From JAVBTT01 sp031556035 (GTDB lineage Bacteria; Bacillota; Clostridia; Oscillospirales; UBA929): 64,000 nt of DNA. This document shows positions 33,227 to 43,052 of this stretch, piece by piece. A model generated the notes under the pieces. It made no database searches. It had not been told where the DNA came from and worked only from the letters and a program-made list of their open reading frames with translations. The stretch's first letter is position 1. The number at the start of each line of letters is the position of its first letter. The DNA is taken from contig JAVBTT010000012.1 of NCBI GenBank assembly GCA_031556035.1, positions 1-64,000 on the forward strand, given 5' to 3'. Both the position numbers and the translations under genes were made by a program.

Positions 33227-34531
33227 ATGCCCAAAGACGAAAAACGAAGTGTGCGCTGCTCGTTCTGCGGAAAGCAGCAGGAACAGGTCAAGCGGATAAT
33301 TGCCGGTCCCGGCGCGTATATCTGCAACGAATGCGTGCACCTTTGCATCAGCATTCTGGACGACAGTCAGGACGGGCAGATCAGACATTCCGGGCTGGAA
33401 CCCACAGACACCCTTCCCAAACCAAGGGAAATAAAGGAAATACTGGATCAGTACGTCGTCGGGCAGGAAGACGCGAAGATCGCGCTGTCCGTATCGGTGT
33501 ACAACCACTACAAGCGCATTTACTTTGGCGGCGGGGACGAGGTGGAGCTTCAGAAGAGCAACATCCTGATGCTTGGGCCGACTGGCTGCGGCAAGACGCA
33601 TTTCGCGGTTACCCTCGCGAAAATTCTGAACGTCCCGTTCGCTATTGCCGACGCCACAACGCTCACCGAGGCAGGCTATGTCGGCGAGGACGTCGAAAAC
33701 ATCCTGCTCAGGCTCATCCAGGCCGCCGATTACGATGTGGAGCTGGCCGAGCGCGGGATAATCTATATAGACGAGCTCGATAAAATCGCGCGAAAGAGCG
33801 AGAATGTGTCCATCACGCGGGACGTCAGCGGCGAAGGAGTCCAGCAAGCCCTTTTGAAGATTCTGGAAGGGACTGTCGCGAACGTACCCCCCATGGGAGG
33901 GCGCAAGCACCCTCATCAGGAATTTATCCAGGTCAACACCTCAAACATCCTGTTTATCTGCGGCGGGGCCTTCGACGGCATAGACAAGATTGTCGAGCAG
34001 CGCCTGGGCAGGCAGGGGATCGGCTTCAGCGCCACAGTCGAGAGCAGGAAAGAGAAGGATATGACCTCCGTATTTAAGGAGGTAACCCCGCACGACCTTT
34101 TGAAGTACGGCATAATCCCGGAGCTTGTGGGCCGGCTTCCTATAATCGCCCCCCTTGGCCAGCTTTCCCGCGAGGAGTTTGTGCGCATACTGACTGAGCC
34201 CAAGAACGCGCTGACCAAGCAGTATAAGAAGCTTTTCGATTACGACGGTGTCGAGCTGGAGTTTGAAAAAGGCGCCCTTGAGGCGATCGCTGACAAAGCC
34301 ATTGAGCGCGGCATAGGCGCCAGGGGACTTCGGGCGGTCATAGAGGGTGTAATGACTGATATTATGTATGATATCCCGTCTGACCCCCTCGTGGAAAAAG
34401 TTACAATAACCGAGAAGTGCATTGTAGATAAGACTTCTCCGAATATCCACAAAAATCCGGAGCACGCGGCCAAAATTGCTCCTCCGAAGCTTCCCGGCCT
34501 TAAGCCCAAGGCCAAGAAAAACGTTTCCTGA
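33227..34531 (+). CDS. clpX: ATP-dependent Clp protease ATPase ClpX
   Basis: A 434-residue AAA+ unfoldase with an N-terminal four-cysteine zinc finger (CSFCGK and CNECVHLC), Walker A (GPTGCGKTHFA), Walker B (IIYIDELDKIA), a pore loop region and the sensor 2 GARGLRAVIE. The IGF-type loop for ClpP docking appears as QGIGFSA. It delivers unfolded substrates to ClpP. CCAAGGAGG precedes the ATG. Confidence 0.96.
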   Translation: MPKDEKRSVRCSFCGKQQEQVKRIIAGPGAYICNECVHLCISILDDSQDGQIRHSGLEPTDTLPKPREIKEILDQYVVGQEDAKIALSVSVYNHYKRIYFGGGDEVELQKSNILMLGPTGCGKTHFAVTLAKILNVPFAIADATTLTEAGYVGEDVENILLRLIQAADYDVELAERGIIYIDELDKIARKSENVSITRDVSGEGVQQALLKILEGTVANVPPMGGRKHPHQEFIQVNTSNILFICGGAFDGIDKIVEQRLGRQGIGFSATVESRKEKDMTSVFKEVTPHDLLKYGIIPELVGRLPIIAPLGQLSREEFVRILTEPKNALTKQYKKLFDYDGVELEFEKGALEAIADKAIERGIGARGLRAVIEGVMTDIMYDIPSDPLVEKVTITEKCIVDKTSPNIHKNPEHAAKIAPPKLPGLKPKAKKNVS

Positions 34532-34595
34532 TTCAAATCTATAAAGTGGCTTGAGGGAGCTGTCGCTCCCTCTCTTGCTAATGAGGTGCGTCTTT

Positions 34596-36914
34596 ATGCA
34601 GTATCCGTTGATCGCTCTGAGAGGTATGACGGTTTTTCCTCAAATGCTCATACACTTTGATGTTGGGCGCGAAAAATCCGTAAGAGCCCTTGAGGCGGCA
34701 ATGTCGCAGGATCAGCTTGTCTTTCTGGTCGCCCAGAGGGATTTACGCACGGATGATCCCGGGGAAGAGGATCTGTACCGGGTCGGCACGATTTCCCGGG
34801 TCAGACAGATACTGAAGCTGCCGGGCGACAATGTGCGCGTGCTTGTGGAGGGTGAGTCGCGGGCTAGGCTTGTTGATTTTGTGCAGAGTGAGCCTTATAT
34901 TGTTGCGGAGCTTGCAACCGTGAGGCGCACGGGGACGAGGAGCCCGCAAAACCAGTCTGAGGCTCTTTTGCGCAAGGTTCAGTCCCTTTTCGAGGACTAT
35001 GTGACAATGATTCCGCGCATGTCGCCCGAAGTGCTTATCAACGTCAATACAGCCTCGGATATGGGCTATCTCGCGGATTTTATCATTCAGAATATCCCGC
35101 TGGGACACGAGATCAAGCAGACCATACTTGAGGAGGCAAATATCTTCAGAAGGCTTGAAAAAGTGCTGGAGATACTGCTCCACGAGAACGACATCCTGGA
35201 GATTGAGAGCGACATAGAGGCGAAGCTGCGCGAGAGGATGAACAAGAACCAGAGGGACTATTTTCTCAGGGAGAAGATAAAGGCCATTCAAAGTGAGCTG
35301 GGAGAGAGCGACGACTCTTACTCCGAGTCTCTTGAGTACGAGCACCGCATTGTCTCGCTGGAGCTTCCGGGTGAGGTCAGGGACAAGCTGCTGCATGAGG
35401 CCTCAAGGCTTTCGAAAATGTCGCCCGGTTCCCCGGAGACGGCGGTGATCCGAACTTATCTGGACACCTGCCTTGAGCTTCCCTGGAACACCTTCACTAA
35501 GGACAGGCTTGACATCAAGGCGGCCCGCAAAATTATGGACAACGACCACTATGGGCTGTCCCGCGTCAAGGAGCGCATCCTGGAGTTTATGGCGGTCAAA
35601 AGGCTGGCCCCTGAGCTCAAGGGGCAGATTCTCTGCCTGGTGGGACCGCCGGGGGTGGGCAAGACTTCTGTGGCCATTTCGCTCGCGAAGGCTATGGGAC
35701 GTAAATACGCCAGGCTTTCGCTTGGCGGAGTGCGCGACGAGGCCGATATCAGAGGGCACCGCAAAACATATATCGGGGCTATGCCGGGTCGTATAATAAA
35801 CGCCCTGCGGCTTGCCAGCAGTAAAAACGCGCTCCTGCTTCTGGATGAAATTGATAAGATGGGCAGCGATTTCCGGGGGGATCCCGCCGCGGCCATGCTT
35901 GAGGTGCTTGACCCGGAGCAGAACCACGCCTTCAGGGATCACTATCTGGAGGTTCCGTTCGATCTGTCGGACATTCTGTTTATCACCACGGCGAACACAA
36001 CGGACACGATTCCGCGCGCGCTGCTCGACCGCATGGAGGTGATCGAGCTCACCAGCTACACAGATGAGGAAAAGCTCCAGATAGCCAAGCGCCATTTGAT
36101 ACCAAAACAGCTTGAACGCCACGGGATGACAAAATCTCAGCTCTCGTTCTCCGACAATGGAATACGCGAGATCATCTCCGGCTACACACGGGAGTCGGGG
36201 GTGCGCCTGCTTGAGAGGGAGATAGCGACCGTTTGCCGCAGGGTGGCAAAGCGCATAGCGGAGGGGGATACCGCCAAGGTCACGCTAAGCGAGGCGAGGC
36301 TTGAGGAGTTTCTCAAAACCCGAAGGTTCAAGCCGGAGCGCCGCCGCCAGTCCGACGAGGTCGGGGTGGCCAACGGCCTAGCCTGGACCCGCGTGGGGGG
36401 AGAGCTGCTGGAGGTCGAGGTCGGCGTTGTGGACGGAAACGGCAAGGTGGAGCTGACTGGCAACCTTGGCGATATCATGAAGGAATCCGCAAAGGCGGCG
36501 CTGACCTATATACGCAGCCGTACCGACGCATTAAAAATCGACCACGACTTTTACAAGACAAGGGACATGCACATTCACTTTCCCGAGGGCGCGATTCCCA
36601 AGGACGGCCCGTCCGCAGGCATCACCATGGCGGTGGCCATGGTGTCGGCGCTGACGAACGCGACTGTGCGACGCGATGTGGCGATGACAGGGGAGATAAC
36701 GCTGCGCGGGCGCGTGCTGCCCATAGGAGGGCTTAAGGAGAAGACGATGGCGGCATACCGCGCCGGGATAAAAACCGTCATAGTCCCGACTGATAACGAA
36801 AGGGATTTATCGGACATAGACGAGACCGTTCACAGCGCTCTGAATTTTATATTGGCCGATCATATGGACAAGGTTCTTGAGGCGACGCTGGACTTTTCCG
36901 GGGCGGAGTCATGA
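34596..36914 (+). CDS. lon: ATP-dependent protease Lon
   Basis: A 772-residue LonA: N-terminal substrate-binding domain, coiled middle region, AAA+ core with Walker A (GPPGVGKTSVA) and Walker B (ALLLLDEIDKM), and a C-terminal Ser-Lys peptidase with the catalytic Ser in PKDGPSAGI. The ATG at 34596 is preferred to the frame start at 34551 because GAGGTG lies 7 bases upstream and the family begins there. It overlaps engB by 4 bases. Confidence 0.95.
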   Translation: MQYPLIALRGMTVFPQMLIHFDVGREKSVRALEAAMSQDQLVFLVAQRDLRTDDPGEEDLYRVGTISRVRQILKLPGDNVRVLVEGESRARLVDFVQSEPYIVAELATVRRTGTRSPQNQSEALLRKVQSLFEDYVTMIPRMSPEVLINVNTASDMGYLADFIIQNIPLGHEIKQTILEEANIFRRLEKVLEILLHENDILEIESDIEAKLRERMNKNQRDYFLREKIKAIQSELGESDDSYSESLEYEHRIVSLELPGEVRDKLLHEASRLSKMSPGSPETAVIRTYLDTCLELPWNTFTKDRLDIKAARKIMDNDHYGLSRVKERILEFMAVKRLAPELKGQILCLVGPPGVGKTSVAISLAKAMGRKYARLSLGGVRDEADIRGHRKTYIGAMPGRIINALRLASSKNALLLLDEIDKMGSDFRGDPAAAMLEVLDPEQNHAFRDHYLEVPFDLSDILFITTANTTDTIPRALLDRMEVIELTSYTDEEKLQIAKRHLIPKQLERHGMTKSQLSFSDNGIREIISGYTRESGVRLLEREIATVCRRVAKRIAEGDTAKVTLSEARLEEFLKTRRFKPERRRQSDEVGVANGLAWTRVGGELLEVEVGVVDGNGKVELTGNLGDIMKESAKAALTYIRSRTDALKIDHDFYKTRDMHIHFPEGAIPKDGPSAGITMAVAMVSALTNATVRRDVAMTGEITLRGRVLPIGGLKEKTMAAYRAGIKTVIVPTDNERDLSDIDETVHSALNFILADHMDKVLEATLDFSGAES

Positions 36915-37495
36915 ATTTCAGTAACGCTGTGTTTCTGAAGTCCGCTGCCGAGCCCGGGCAGTTCATCCGGGACGGAAGGCCGCAGGTGGTTTTCGCCGGG
37001 CGCTCGAACGTTGGAAAGTCGTCGGTCATAAACGCGCTGACCGGGCGCAGGAATCTGGCGCGTGTGGGCAATACTCCGGGGAAGACGACGCATGTCAATT
37101 ATTTTTCCATTGACGAAAGCTTTATGCTTGTCGACCTTCCCGGGTATGGCTACTCTAAGAAGAGCGACGCGGAAAAGCGGCGCTGGGCCGAGCTTATGGA
37201 GACGTATTTCAAGCAGTACGACGCAATAACACTCGGGGTGCTGGTCGTTGACGCCAGGCATGAGCCCACGGAGCTGGACAGGCAGATGGCGTCGTATTTC
37301 CAGCAGACGTGCGTGCCGTGGGCAGTGATCGCCAACAAGACCGACAAGCTGAAGCCGAGAGAGATCGAGCATTCCCTGGAAACGATCAAAAAAACGCTTG
37401 TGCTGGACGCCTCGGTGGCGCTGATACCTTTTTCCGCCGAAAAGCGCGCCGGAAGGTCTGAGCTCCAGGCGGAGATTTTGAACAGGATCAAGTGA
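36911..37495 (+). CDS. engB: Ribosome biogenesis GTPase EngB/YsxC
   Basis: A 194-residue TRAFAC GTPase with G1 (GRSNVGKSSVIN), a G2 threonine in TPGKTTHVNYF, G3 (DLPGYGY) and G4 (NKTDKL). It is needed for late 50S assembly. Its ATG overlaps the lon stop, the usual lon-engB coupling. Confidence 0.95.
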   Translation: MNFSNAVFLKSAAEPGQFIRDGRPQVVFAGRSNVGKSSVINALTGRRNLARVGNTPGKTTHVNYFSIDESFMLVDLPGYGYSKKSDAEKRRWAELMETYFKQYDAITLGVLVVDARHEPTELDRQMASYFQQTCVPWAVIANKTDKLKPREIEHSLETIKKTLVLDASVALIPFSAEKRAGRSELQAEILNRIK

Positions 37496-37508
37496 AATGA
37501 GGTCATCT

Positions 37509-38810
37509 ATGGATTTTGTCTGCAAGTGCCTGTCCGTCAATGACGCGGGCCGGCTTGCCATAGGCGGGGGCGATGTCGTCGGCCTCGCGATGGAGTACGG
37601 CACCCCGGCGTTCCTTATGGACGAGGACGATGTCAGAAGGAACTGCCGGGAGTATATTGACGCGATGAAAAACGCCTATCCCGGGGAGTTTTCTGTCGCC
37701 TACGCCAGCAAGGCTTTGTCGTTTACATATCTGTATACGGTCATTGCCGAGGAGGGCATGTGCGCCGATGTCGTCTCCGGGGGAGAGATATGCGCCGCGC
37801 TGCGGGGAGGACTCGGCGGGGACAGGCTTTATTTCCACGGAAACAACAAGACGGACTCCGAGCTTGTGTACGCTCTGGACAGGGGGGTGCGCCAATTCGT
37901 GGTGGACAACCGCGAGGAGCTGCTGAGGCTTGACAAATTCGCGGGCCACAAGGGGCATGTCGCGGACATCTCCTTTCGCATAACCCCGGGTATTGACGCG
38001 CACACCCATGAGTTCATACAGACCGGCAAGGTGGACAGCAAGTTTGGGCTCACGCTTGATAACGGCGAGGCCTTCGAGGTTATACGCGAGGCTGCCGGGC
38101 TTGAGAACGTGCGAGTGAGCGGCATACACTGCCACATTGGCTCGCAGATATTTGAGGTGGAGCCCTTTTCGCTCGCGGTGCGGGTGATGATGGGCTTTAT
38201 GAAAAAGCTCCGGGACGAGCTGGGCATGGAGATAACAGATCTCAATCTGGGCGGCGGCTTCGGGATACGCTACATCCCGTCGCACGACCCGAGAAGCGTA
38301 AAAAACGTGGTGGAGGCGACCGCTCGCGCGGTGACCGATACAGCGCGCGAGCTGGAAATGCCGCTGCCGCGCCTGATACTCGAGCCCGGGCGCAGCATTG
38401 TCGGGCCCTCCGGGATAACGGTATATAAGATCGGCAACGTCAAGCGTATACCCGGAGTCCGCACATATATTTCAGTGGACGGCGGCATGACGGACAATCC
38501 GCGCTTCGCTCTCTATGGGGCGGCGTATGACGCGGTGCTGCCGGAGCGGCCGCTGGCTGAGCGCACGGAGCTTGTGACTATCGCGGGGCGCTGCTGCGAA
38601 AGCGGCGACCTGATAGCGAGGGATATCGCAATTCCACCAGTAAAGTCGGGAGATTATCTTGCGGTTTTGGCCACGGGGGCGTATAATTACTCGATGGCCT
38701 CGAATTACAACAGGGTTCCGCGCCCACCGATCATAATGGTGTCGGGCGGAGAGCCGAAGCTCGTCGTCAGGCGGGAGAACTATGAGGACATGCTGAAGTG
38801 CGACCTGTAA
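37509..38810 (+). CDS. lysA: Diaminopimelate decarboxylase
   Basis: A 433-residue fold-III PLP decarboxylase converting meso-diaminopimelate to lysine. The PLP lysine is in VAYASKALS, followed by the HCHIGSQI motif, a glycine-rich phosphate loop (LGGGFGIRY), EPGRSIVG and the second active-site cysteine in RCCESGD. The ATG at 37509 with GAGGT upstream is chosen over a frame start 12 bases earlier. It follows engB closely. Confidence 0.95.
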   Translation: MDFVCKCLSVNDAGRLAIGGGDVVGLAMEYGTPAFLMDEDDVRRNCREYIDAMKNAYPGEFSVAYASKALSFTYLYTVIAEEGMCADVVSGGEICAALRGGLGGDRLYFHGNNKTDSELVYALDRGVRQFVVDNREELLRLDKFAGHKGHVADISFRITPGIDAHTHEFIQTGKVDSKFGLTLDNGEAFEVIREAAGLENVRVSGIHCHIGSQIFEVEPFSLAVRVMMGFMKKLRDELGMEITDLNLGGGFGIRYIPSHDPRSVKNVVEATARAVTDTARELEMPLPRLILEPGRSIVGPSGITVYKIGNVKRIPGVRTYISVDGGMTDNPRFALYGAAYDAVLPERPLAERTELVTIAGRCCESGDLIARDIAIPPVKSGDYLAVLATGAYNYSMASNYNRVPRPPIIMVSGGEPKLVVRRENYEDMLKCDL

Positions 38811-38834
38811 AGTAACAGTAACGGGGTTATACAG

Positions 38835-39500
38835 ATGCTGTGGGATATTTTCAGCGGAGATATTGAGCCGCTCTCGGTACTTTTATGGGCAGTAGCGGCT
38901 CTGTGCGCGATGACAATACACGAACTCAGCCATGCATTGATCGCCTACAGGCTCGGCGACCCGACCGCGAAACAGATGGGGCGGCTGACGCTGAATCCTG
39001 TGCGTCACATTGACCTGGTCGGCCTCCTGATGATAATGGTGGCCGGTTTCGGTTGGGCAAAGCCGGTGCCGGTCGATATGCGCTATTTCAAGAACCAAAA
39101 GCGAGGCATGGCGCTTACCGCCGCGGCGGGGCCGGCGTCTAATTTTATATTAGCGTTTATCAGCTATATTATATATTTCGCGATCTTCTTTTTGACGGAC
39201 AGCGAGGCTCCTTCGTGGATTTTTGAGCTCGCAGGGAATTTTGTGACGATAAATATTGTTCTTGGCATTTTTAACCTGTTCCCTATTCCGCCTCTGGACG
39301 GCTCCAAAATACTGGGTATGTTCCTGCCGGACAAAGCGTACTATAATCTGATGCGCTATGAGCGTTACGGGATGCTCGCGGTCGCCGCATTCATTATGAT
39401 TTTCAGGCGGTTTGGCAACAATCCGCTCGACTATCTTATTGATCTGGTTTTGAGCGGATTTGGGGAAGCCGCATATTTTCTTACGAGCTGGATGGGATAG
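38835..39500 (+). CDS. Site-2-protease-type M50 metallopeptidase
   Basis: A 221-residue polytopic protein with HELSH zinc motif (about residue 32, inside membrane segment 1), an ALTAAAGPASNF loop and the second motif NLFPIPPLDGSKIL supplying the third ligand. About five membrane segments. The short form without PDZ domain resembles YwhC-type rhomboid-like M50 proteases; substrate unknown. It sits directly upstream of scpA, as in many Clostridia. Confidence 0.9.
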   Translation: MLWDIFSGDIEPLSVLLWAVAALCAMTIHELSHALIAYRLGDPTAKQMGRLTLNPVRHIDLVGLLMIMVAGFGWAKPVPVDMRYFKNQKRGMALTAAAGPASNFILAFISYIIYFAIFFLTDSEAPSWIFELAGNFVTINIVLGIFNLFPIPPLDGSKILGMFLPDKAYYNLMRYERYGMLAVAAFIMIFRRFGNNPLDYLIDLVLSGFGEAAYFLTSWMG

Positions 39501-39502
39501 CC

Positions 39503-40279
39503 ATGGAAGAGCTCACTTTTCGCCTTGAGCAGGTAGTCAAGGCGCGGCAGGAGGTCATGGAGGACTTTGAGGGCCCTCTCGACCTTATCCTCGACCTGCT
39601 CAGGCGCAACAAGATAGAGATACAGGATTTGCGTATATCCCTGCTGCTGGAGCAGTATTTGCATTGGATAGAGCTTCGCCAGAGCCTTGATCTTGAGGTG
39701 GCCAGCGAGTTTATTGCGATGGCCTCTCACCTTGTATATCTCAAAACCAGGATGCTTCTGTCGGTGGGGGACAGCGCCGACGAGGAGATAGACGAGCTGA
39801 TTCTCGCGCTTGAAGAGAGGCAGAGGCAGGACAAGCTGTTTCGTGTGACTGTTGGCAGAGAGTTTCTGGAATCCCGCGCTGAGCTTGCCAGGAGCGTTTA
39901 CTGCAAGACCTCTGAGCCAATCGAGAGAGACAGGGCGTATCAATACAGCCACTCACCCAAAGAGCTGCTTTCCGCTCTGCGGGACATATATGAGCGCACT
40001 GAGCGCAGGGCGCCCCCTCCGCCCACCGTTTTCAGGGCCATCGCGGGGCGGGAGCCCTACCCGGTGGGGGACAAGGTGAGCCAGATACTGGGGCGCCTTG
40101 CCGCCAAGGGCAAGACCCTGCTCAGGTCAATTTTATCCAGGGCGACAAGCAAGTCCGAGGTGGTGGCGGCGTTTCTGGCGGTGCTGGAGCTGTGCCGCAA
40201 CCGCCTTGTCAGGATAGATGATTTTGATGGGGACTATATGGTAGATTTGGCCGAGGAAGCTGATAATGGAAAATCATGA
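39503..40279 (+). CDS. scpA: Segregation and condensation protein A
   Basis: A 258-residue kleisin. The N-terminal FEGPLDLILDLLRRNKIEIQD helix binds the SMC neck and the C-terminal winged helix (about 190-255) binds the SMC head. With ScpB and SMC it compacts and segregates the chromosome. It overlaps scpB by 14 bases. Confidence 0.94.
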   Translation: MEELTFRLEQVVKARQEVMEDFEGPLDLILDLLRRNKIEIQDLRISLLLEQYLHWIELRQSLDLEVASEFIAMASHLVYLKTRMLLSVGDSADEEIDELILALEERQRQDKLFRVTVGREFLESRAELARSVYCKTSEPIERDRAYQYSHSPKELLSALRDIYERTERRAPPPPTVFRAIAGREPYPVGDKVSQILGRLAAKGKTLLRSILSRATSKSEVVAAFLAVLELCRNRLVRIDDFDGDYMVDLAEEADNGKS

Positions 40280-40841
40280 CATAGAATCCGCTGTGGAGGG
40301 CATACTATTCGCGTCAGGCGAGCCTGTTTCGCTGGAGCGGCTTTCGCAGGCGCTTGAGGTGGATAAAAGGGAGCTTGCCGCCGCCGTCTCGGCGCTCGCG
40401 GGCAGATACCGTTTTGAACGCAGGGGTATCCGCATTGTCGAGCTGAACGGCTCGTTTCAAATGACCTCCGCTCCGGAGCAGGCGGAATACATCCGCAAGG
40501 CTCTGGAAGAGCGCAAGCCTCCGCTGCTCTCCAAAAGCGCGCTGGAGGTGCTTAGTCTGGTTGCGTACTACCAGCCCATTACCCGCGCGGATATCGACAA
40601 GGTGCGCGGGGTTGACAGCGCGTATACGGTCTCCTCGCTTGTAGACAAAAAGCTGCTTGAGGAGGCGGGGCGGCTGGACGTGGTGGGCAGACCGATACTC
40701 TACAGGACTGCGCCCGGCTTTTTGCGCTCGTTTGGGCTGAGCAGGCTGGAGGAGCTCCCCGAGCTCTCCGAGCTTGAGGGTCAGCTTGTCATGGAGGGCG
40801 GCATTTTGGAGACGGGCAGGGACACAAATACAGGAGAATAG
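40266..40841 (+). CDS. scpB: Segregation and condensation protein B
   Basis: A 191-residue protein with two winged helices (about residues 5-75 and 85-165) including LSKSALEVLSLVAYYQPITRAD and the IRGVDS-like VRGVDSAYTVSSL stretch. It dimerises on ScpA and regulates the condensin ATPase. It starts within the end of scpA. Confidence 0.94.
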   Translation: MENHDIESAVEGILFASGEPVSLERLSQALEVDKRELAAAVSALAGRYRFERRGIRIVELNGSFQMTSAPEQAEYIRKALEERKPPLLSKSALEVLSLVAYYQPITRADIDKVRGVDSAYTVSSLVDKKLLEEAGRLDVVGRPILYRTAPGFLRSFGLSRLEELPELSELEGQLVMEGGILETGRDTNTGE

Positions 40842-40843
40842 AA

Positions 40844-41485
40844 ATGATCGGCTGGCTGATTGCCCTCGGTGCTGTGCTTCTCATCGGGTTTACCCGCGTA
40901 AGGCTGAGGCTTTGCTACGACGAAGCCGGCCTTGCTGTGTCCGTGCGTGTCGGGATATTCCATATGCGCCTGTACCCTCGCCCGGAGAAAGAAAAAAAAA
41001 GGAAAGAGCCGAGGGTAAGAAAAGCTGAAGCACAAGAGGAGCCGAAACCAAAGAAAAAAGCCTTAGGTTTAAAAATTGACCCAGATGCAATCCGCGATTT
41101 ACTTGCGATTATAAGGAAAACCCTGCGGCGCACGGCGCGCCTTGTACGCTTTGAGCTGATAGAGGCTCGCTTTACCTCCGGCGGGGATGACGCCGCCAAG
41201 GTGGCGGTACATTATGGAAGGCTAAACCAAATCATATATACGGTGTATCCGATTTTAAAGCAAAACATGAGGATAAAAAAGACAGCAGTTAAAATTCTTT
41301 CGGATTATACGCTGTCAAAATCCACATACTATGGAAAGCTGAGCCTGTCGGTGAGCATAGGGCGCTCCGTGATCTTCGCCTTCGCGTCTCTGGGCTCGGC
41401 GCTGAGATTTTATCTGAGGCACAGGAATACACAGGAAAGAGAGGTATCGGCATATGGACAACGCAAACAAGCACAAGCTGGTTGA
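40844..41485 (+). CDS. DUF2953 family membrane-associated protein
   Basis: A 213-residue protein with an N-terminal membrane segment (residues 1-19), a short beta region (VRLRLCYDEAGLAVSVRVG), a strongly basic linker rich in Lys/Glu, and a helical C-terminal region. DUF2953 proteins lie upstream of gerW/ytfJ in many spore-formers, as here, and are thought to act in sporulation, but no activity is known. Overlaps gerW by 32 bases. Confidence 0.82.
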   Translation: MIGWLIALGAVLLIGFTRVRLRLCYDEAGLAVSVRVGIFHMRLYPRPEKEKKRKEPRVRKAEAQEEPKPKKKALGLKIDPDAIRDLLAIIRKTLRRTARLVRFELIEARFTSGGDDAAKVAVHYGRLNQIIYTVYPILKQNMRIKKTAVKILSDYTLSKSTYYGKLSLSVSIGRSVIFAFASLGSALRFYLRHRNTQEREVSAYGQRKQAQAG

Positions 41486-41843
41486 CCTGTTGGGAACCAC
41501 CATGGCGAAAATCCGCGAGATGGTTGACGTCAACACGATAGTGGGTCAGCCCATTGTGACGGCGGACGGTTCCACCATAATACCGGTCTCCAAGGTCACC
41601 TTCGGGTTTACCTCCGGAGGCGCGGATTACGGCAAGGAGGTTCAGAACTTCGGAGGTGGCAGCGGGGCCGGAGTGAACATCAACCCGGTGGCGTTTCTAA
41701 TTGTCTCACCAAGCGGCGTCAAGCTTCTGCCGGTAAACCCGCCCGCCGGAAACACTGTTGACCGTCTCGTGGAAATGGCCCCGGAGGTCATCGAGAAAAT
41801 TGACTCCTTTTTCAGCAAAAAAAAGCGTGAGAACGAGCAATAG
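41454..41843 (+). CDS. ytfJ: Sporulation protein GerW/YtfJ
   Basis: A 129-residue protein with the family pattern VGQPIVTADGSTIIPVSKVTFGF, a glycine-rich GGGSGAGVNINPVAFLIV middle, and VDRLVEMAPEVIEKI end. It is a small spore-associated protein needed for efficient germination in Bacillus. GAGAGGT lies 8 bases before the ATG, inside the preceding gene. Confidence 0.92.
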   Translation: MDNANKHKLVDLLGTTMAKIREMVDVNTIVGQPIVTADGSTIIPVSKVTFGFTSGGADYGKEVQNFGGGSGAGVNINPVAFLIVSPSGVKLLPVNPPAGNTVDRLVEMAPEVIEKIDSFFSKKKRENEQ

Positions 41844-41852
41844 TCTGGATAC

Positions 41853-41880
41853 ATTATAGCATCTGTAAAAATGCTATAAT
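41853..41880 (+). promoter_or_regulatory. Perfect 10-bp palindrome containing a TATAAT
   Basis: ATTATAGCAT (41853-41862) and ATGCTATAAT (41871-41880) are exact complements 8 bases apart. The right arm ends in TATAAT, about 35 bases before the carboxypeptidase start. It could be the -10 region overlapped by an operator, or a weak terminator of the ytfJ transcript; the -35 is not convincing. Confidence 0.5.
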
Positions 41881-41921
41881 ACGGACGCAAAAGGGGCATA
41901 CTGCGCTTTGAGGTGATTTTC

Positions 41922-43025
41922 TTGAAGCTTTGCGGCATGTCCCTTAAATCGTTTATATGCGTTGCGCTGGCCGCTGCCATACTGACAGTCAATTCATACG
42001 CCGTGGACGTATCCGCCGAATGCGCCGTCCTTTTGGACGCGGGGTCGGGCAGGGTGCTCTATCAGAAAAACATGGACTCCAGGCATTTGATCGCAAGCAC
42101 AACAAAAATTATGACGGCGCTTGTTGCCCTTGATCTGTGCGATATGGAAGATGTTGTGATAATACCTCCGGAGGCGGCCAGGGTGGAAGGCTCGTCGATG
42201 TATCTTGAGGCGGGTCAGGAGCGCACCTGCGAGGAGCTGCTGACGGGGCTGATGCTGATGTCTGGAAACGACGCGGCGGTGGCGCTGGCTATTCACTGCT
42301 CGGGCTCGGTTGACAGGTTTGTGGCCCGTATGAATAAAAAAGCCGGGGAACTGGGGCTCAAGAATACATCCTTCGCCAACCCTCACGGGCTGGACGCCGA
42401 GAGCCACTACTCAACCGCTCATGACTTGGCTCTGCTCGCCGCGGCAGCGATGAGAGACGGGCGCTTTGCCGCGATCGTCTCAAAAAAACTTGGGAAGGTC
42501 GGCAATATTTCTGTGCGCAACCACAACCGGCTTCTGTGGACAATAGACGGCTGCGAGGGCGTCAAGACTGGCTTCACAAAAAGCGCTGGCCGCTGTCTCG
42601 TGTCAAGCACTACAAGGGACGGCCGCCGCCTGTTAGCCGTTACGCTGAACGCGCCCAACGATTGGAGAGACCACGCGGAGATGGTGGAATACGGCTTTTC
42701 CGATGTATTCGAGACCGTCTCATGGAAAAAGGGCGAGCAGATCGCCGAGGTTCCGGTTTTCGCCGGTATAGAGGCGTTCAGCGTGCTTGAGGTCGCCGAG
42801 GAAATGAGCGTCTGCCTGACCAGGGACGAGGCTGAGCGTTCTGTTATTGATATTGAGCTGCCGCGCTATATATGGGCTCCCGTGCGCGGGGGGCGCGCCG
42901 CTGGGAGGATCACGGTGAGGCTTGACGGGGAGCTTGTCGCCAGCGTGGATTTGATAAACCACCACGCTATCGAAGAGATATATGTTCCGCCGCAAAAATG
43001 GTGGCACTGTCTGTTTAACAAATAA
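41922..43025 (+). CDS. D-alanyl-D-alanine carboxypeptidase (DacF/DacB type)
   Basis: A 367-residue secreted class A low-molecular-weight PBP: signal peptide (residues 1-27), SxxK as STTK (Ser59, Lys62), SGN (SGNDAA), and KTG (GVKTGFT). A C-terminal beta domain follows. It trims pentapeptides of peptidoglycan; next to scp and gerW genes it may be the sporulation-associated DacF or DacB. TTG at 41922 with GAGGTG upstream is the likeliest start; a GTG at 41913 overlaps that site. Confidence 0.9.
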   Translation: MKLCGMSLKSFICVALAAAILTVNSYAVDVSAECAVLLDAGSGRVLYQKNMDSRHLIASTTKIMTALVALDLCDMEDVVIIPPEAARVEGSSMYLEAGQERTCEELLTGLMLMSGNDAAVALAIHCSGSVDRFVARMNKKAGELGLKNTSFANPHGLDAESHYSTAHDLALLAAAAMRDGRFAAIVSKKLGKVGNISVRNHNRLLWTIDGCEGVKTGFTKSAGRCLVSSTTRDGRRLLAVTLNAPNDWRDHAEMVEYGFSDVFETVSWKKGEQIAEVPVFAGIEAFSVLEVAEEMSVCLTRDEAERSVIDIELPRYIWAPVRGGRAAGRITVRLDGELVASVDLINHHAIEEIYVPPQKWWHCLFNK

Positions 43026-43052
43026 TATTAACGGTAATCTATGGAGGCCGGG

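Noticed and set aside
34743..36122. Long minus-strand frames opposite lon
   Set aside because: Mirror frames of a highly conserved lon gene without start signals.
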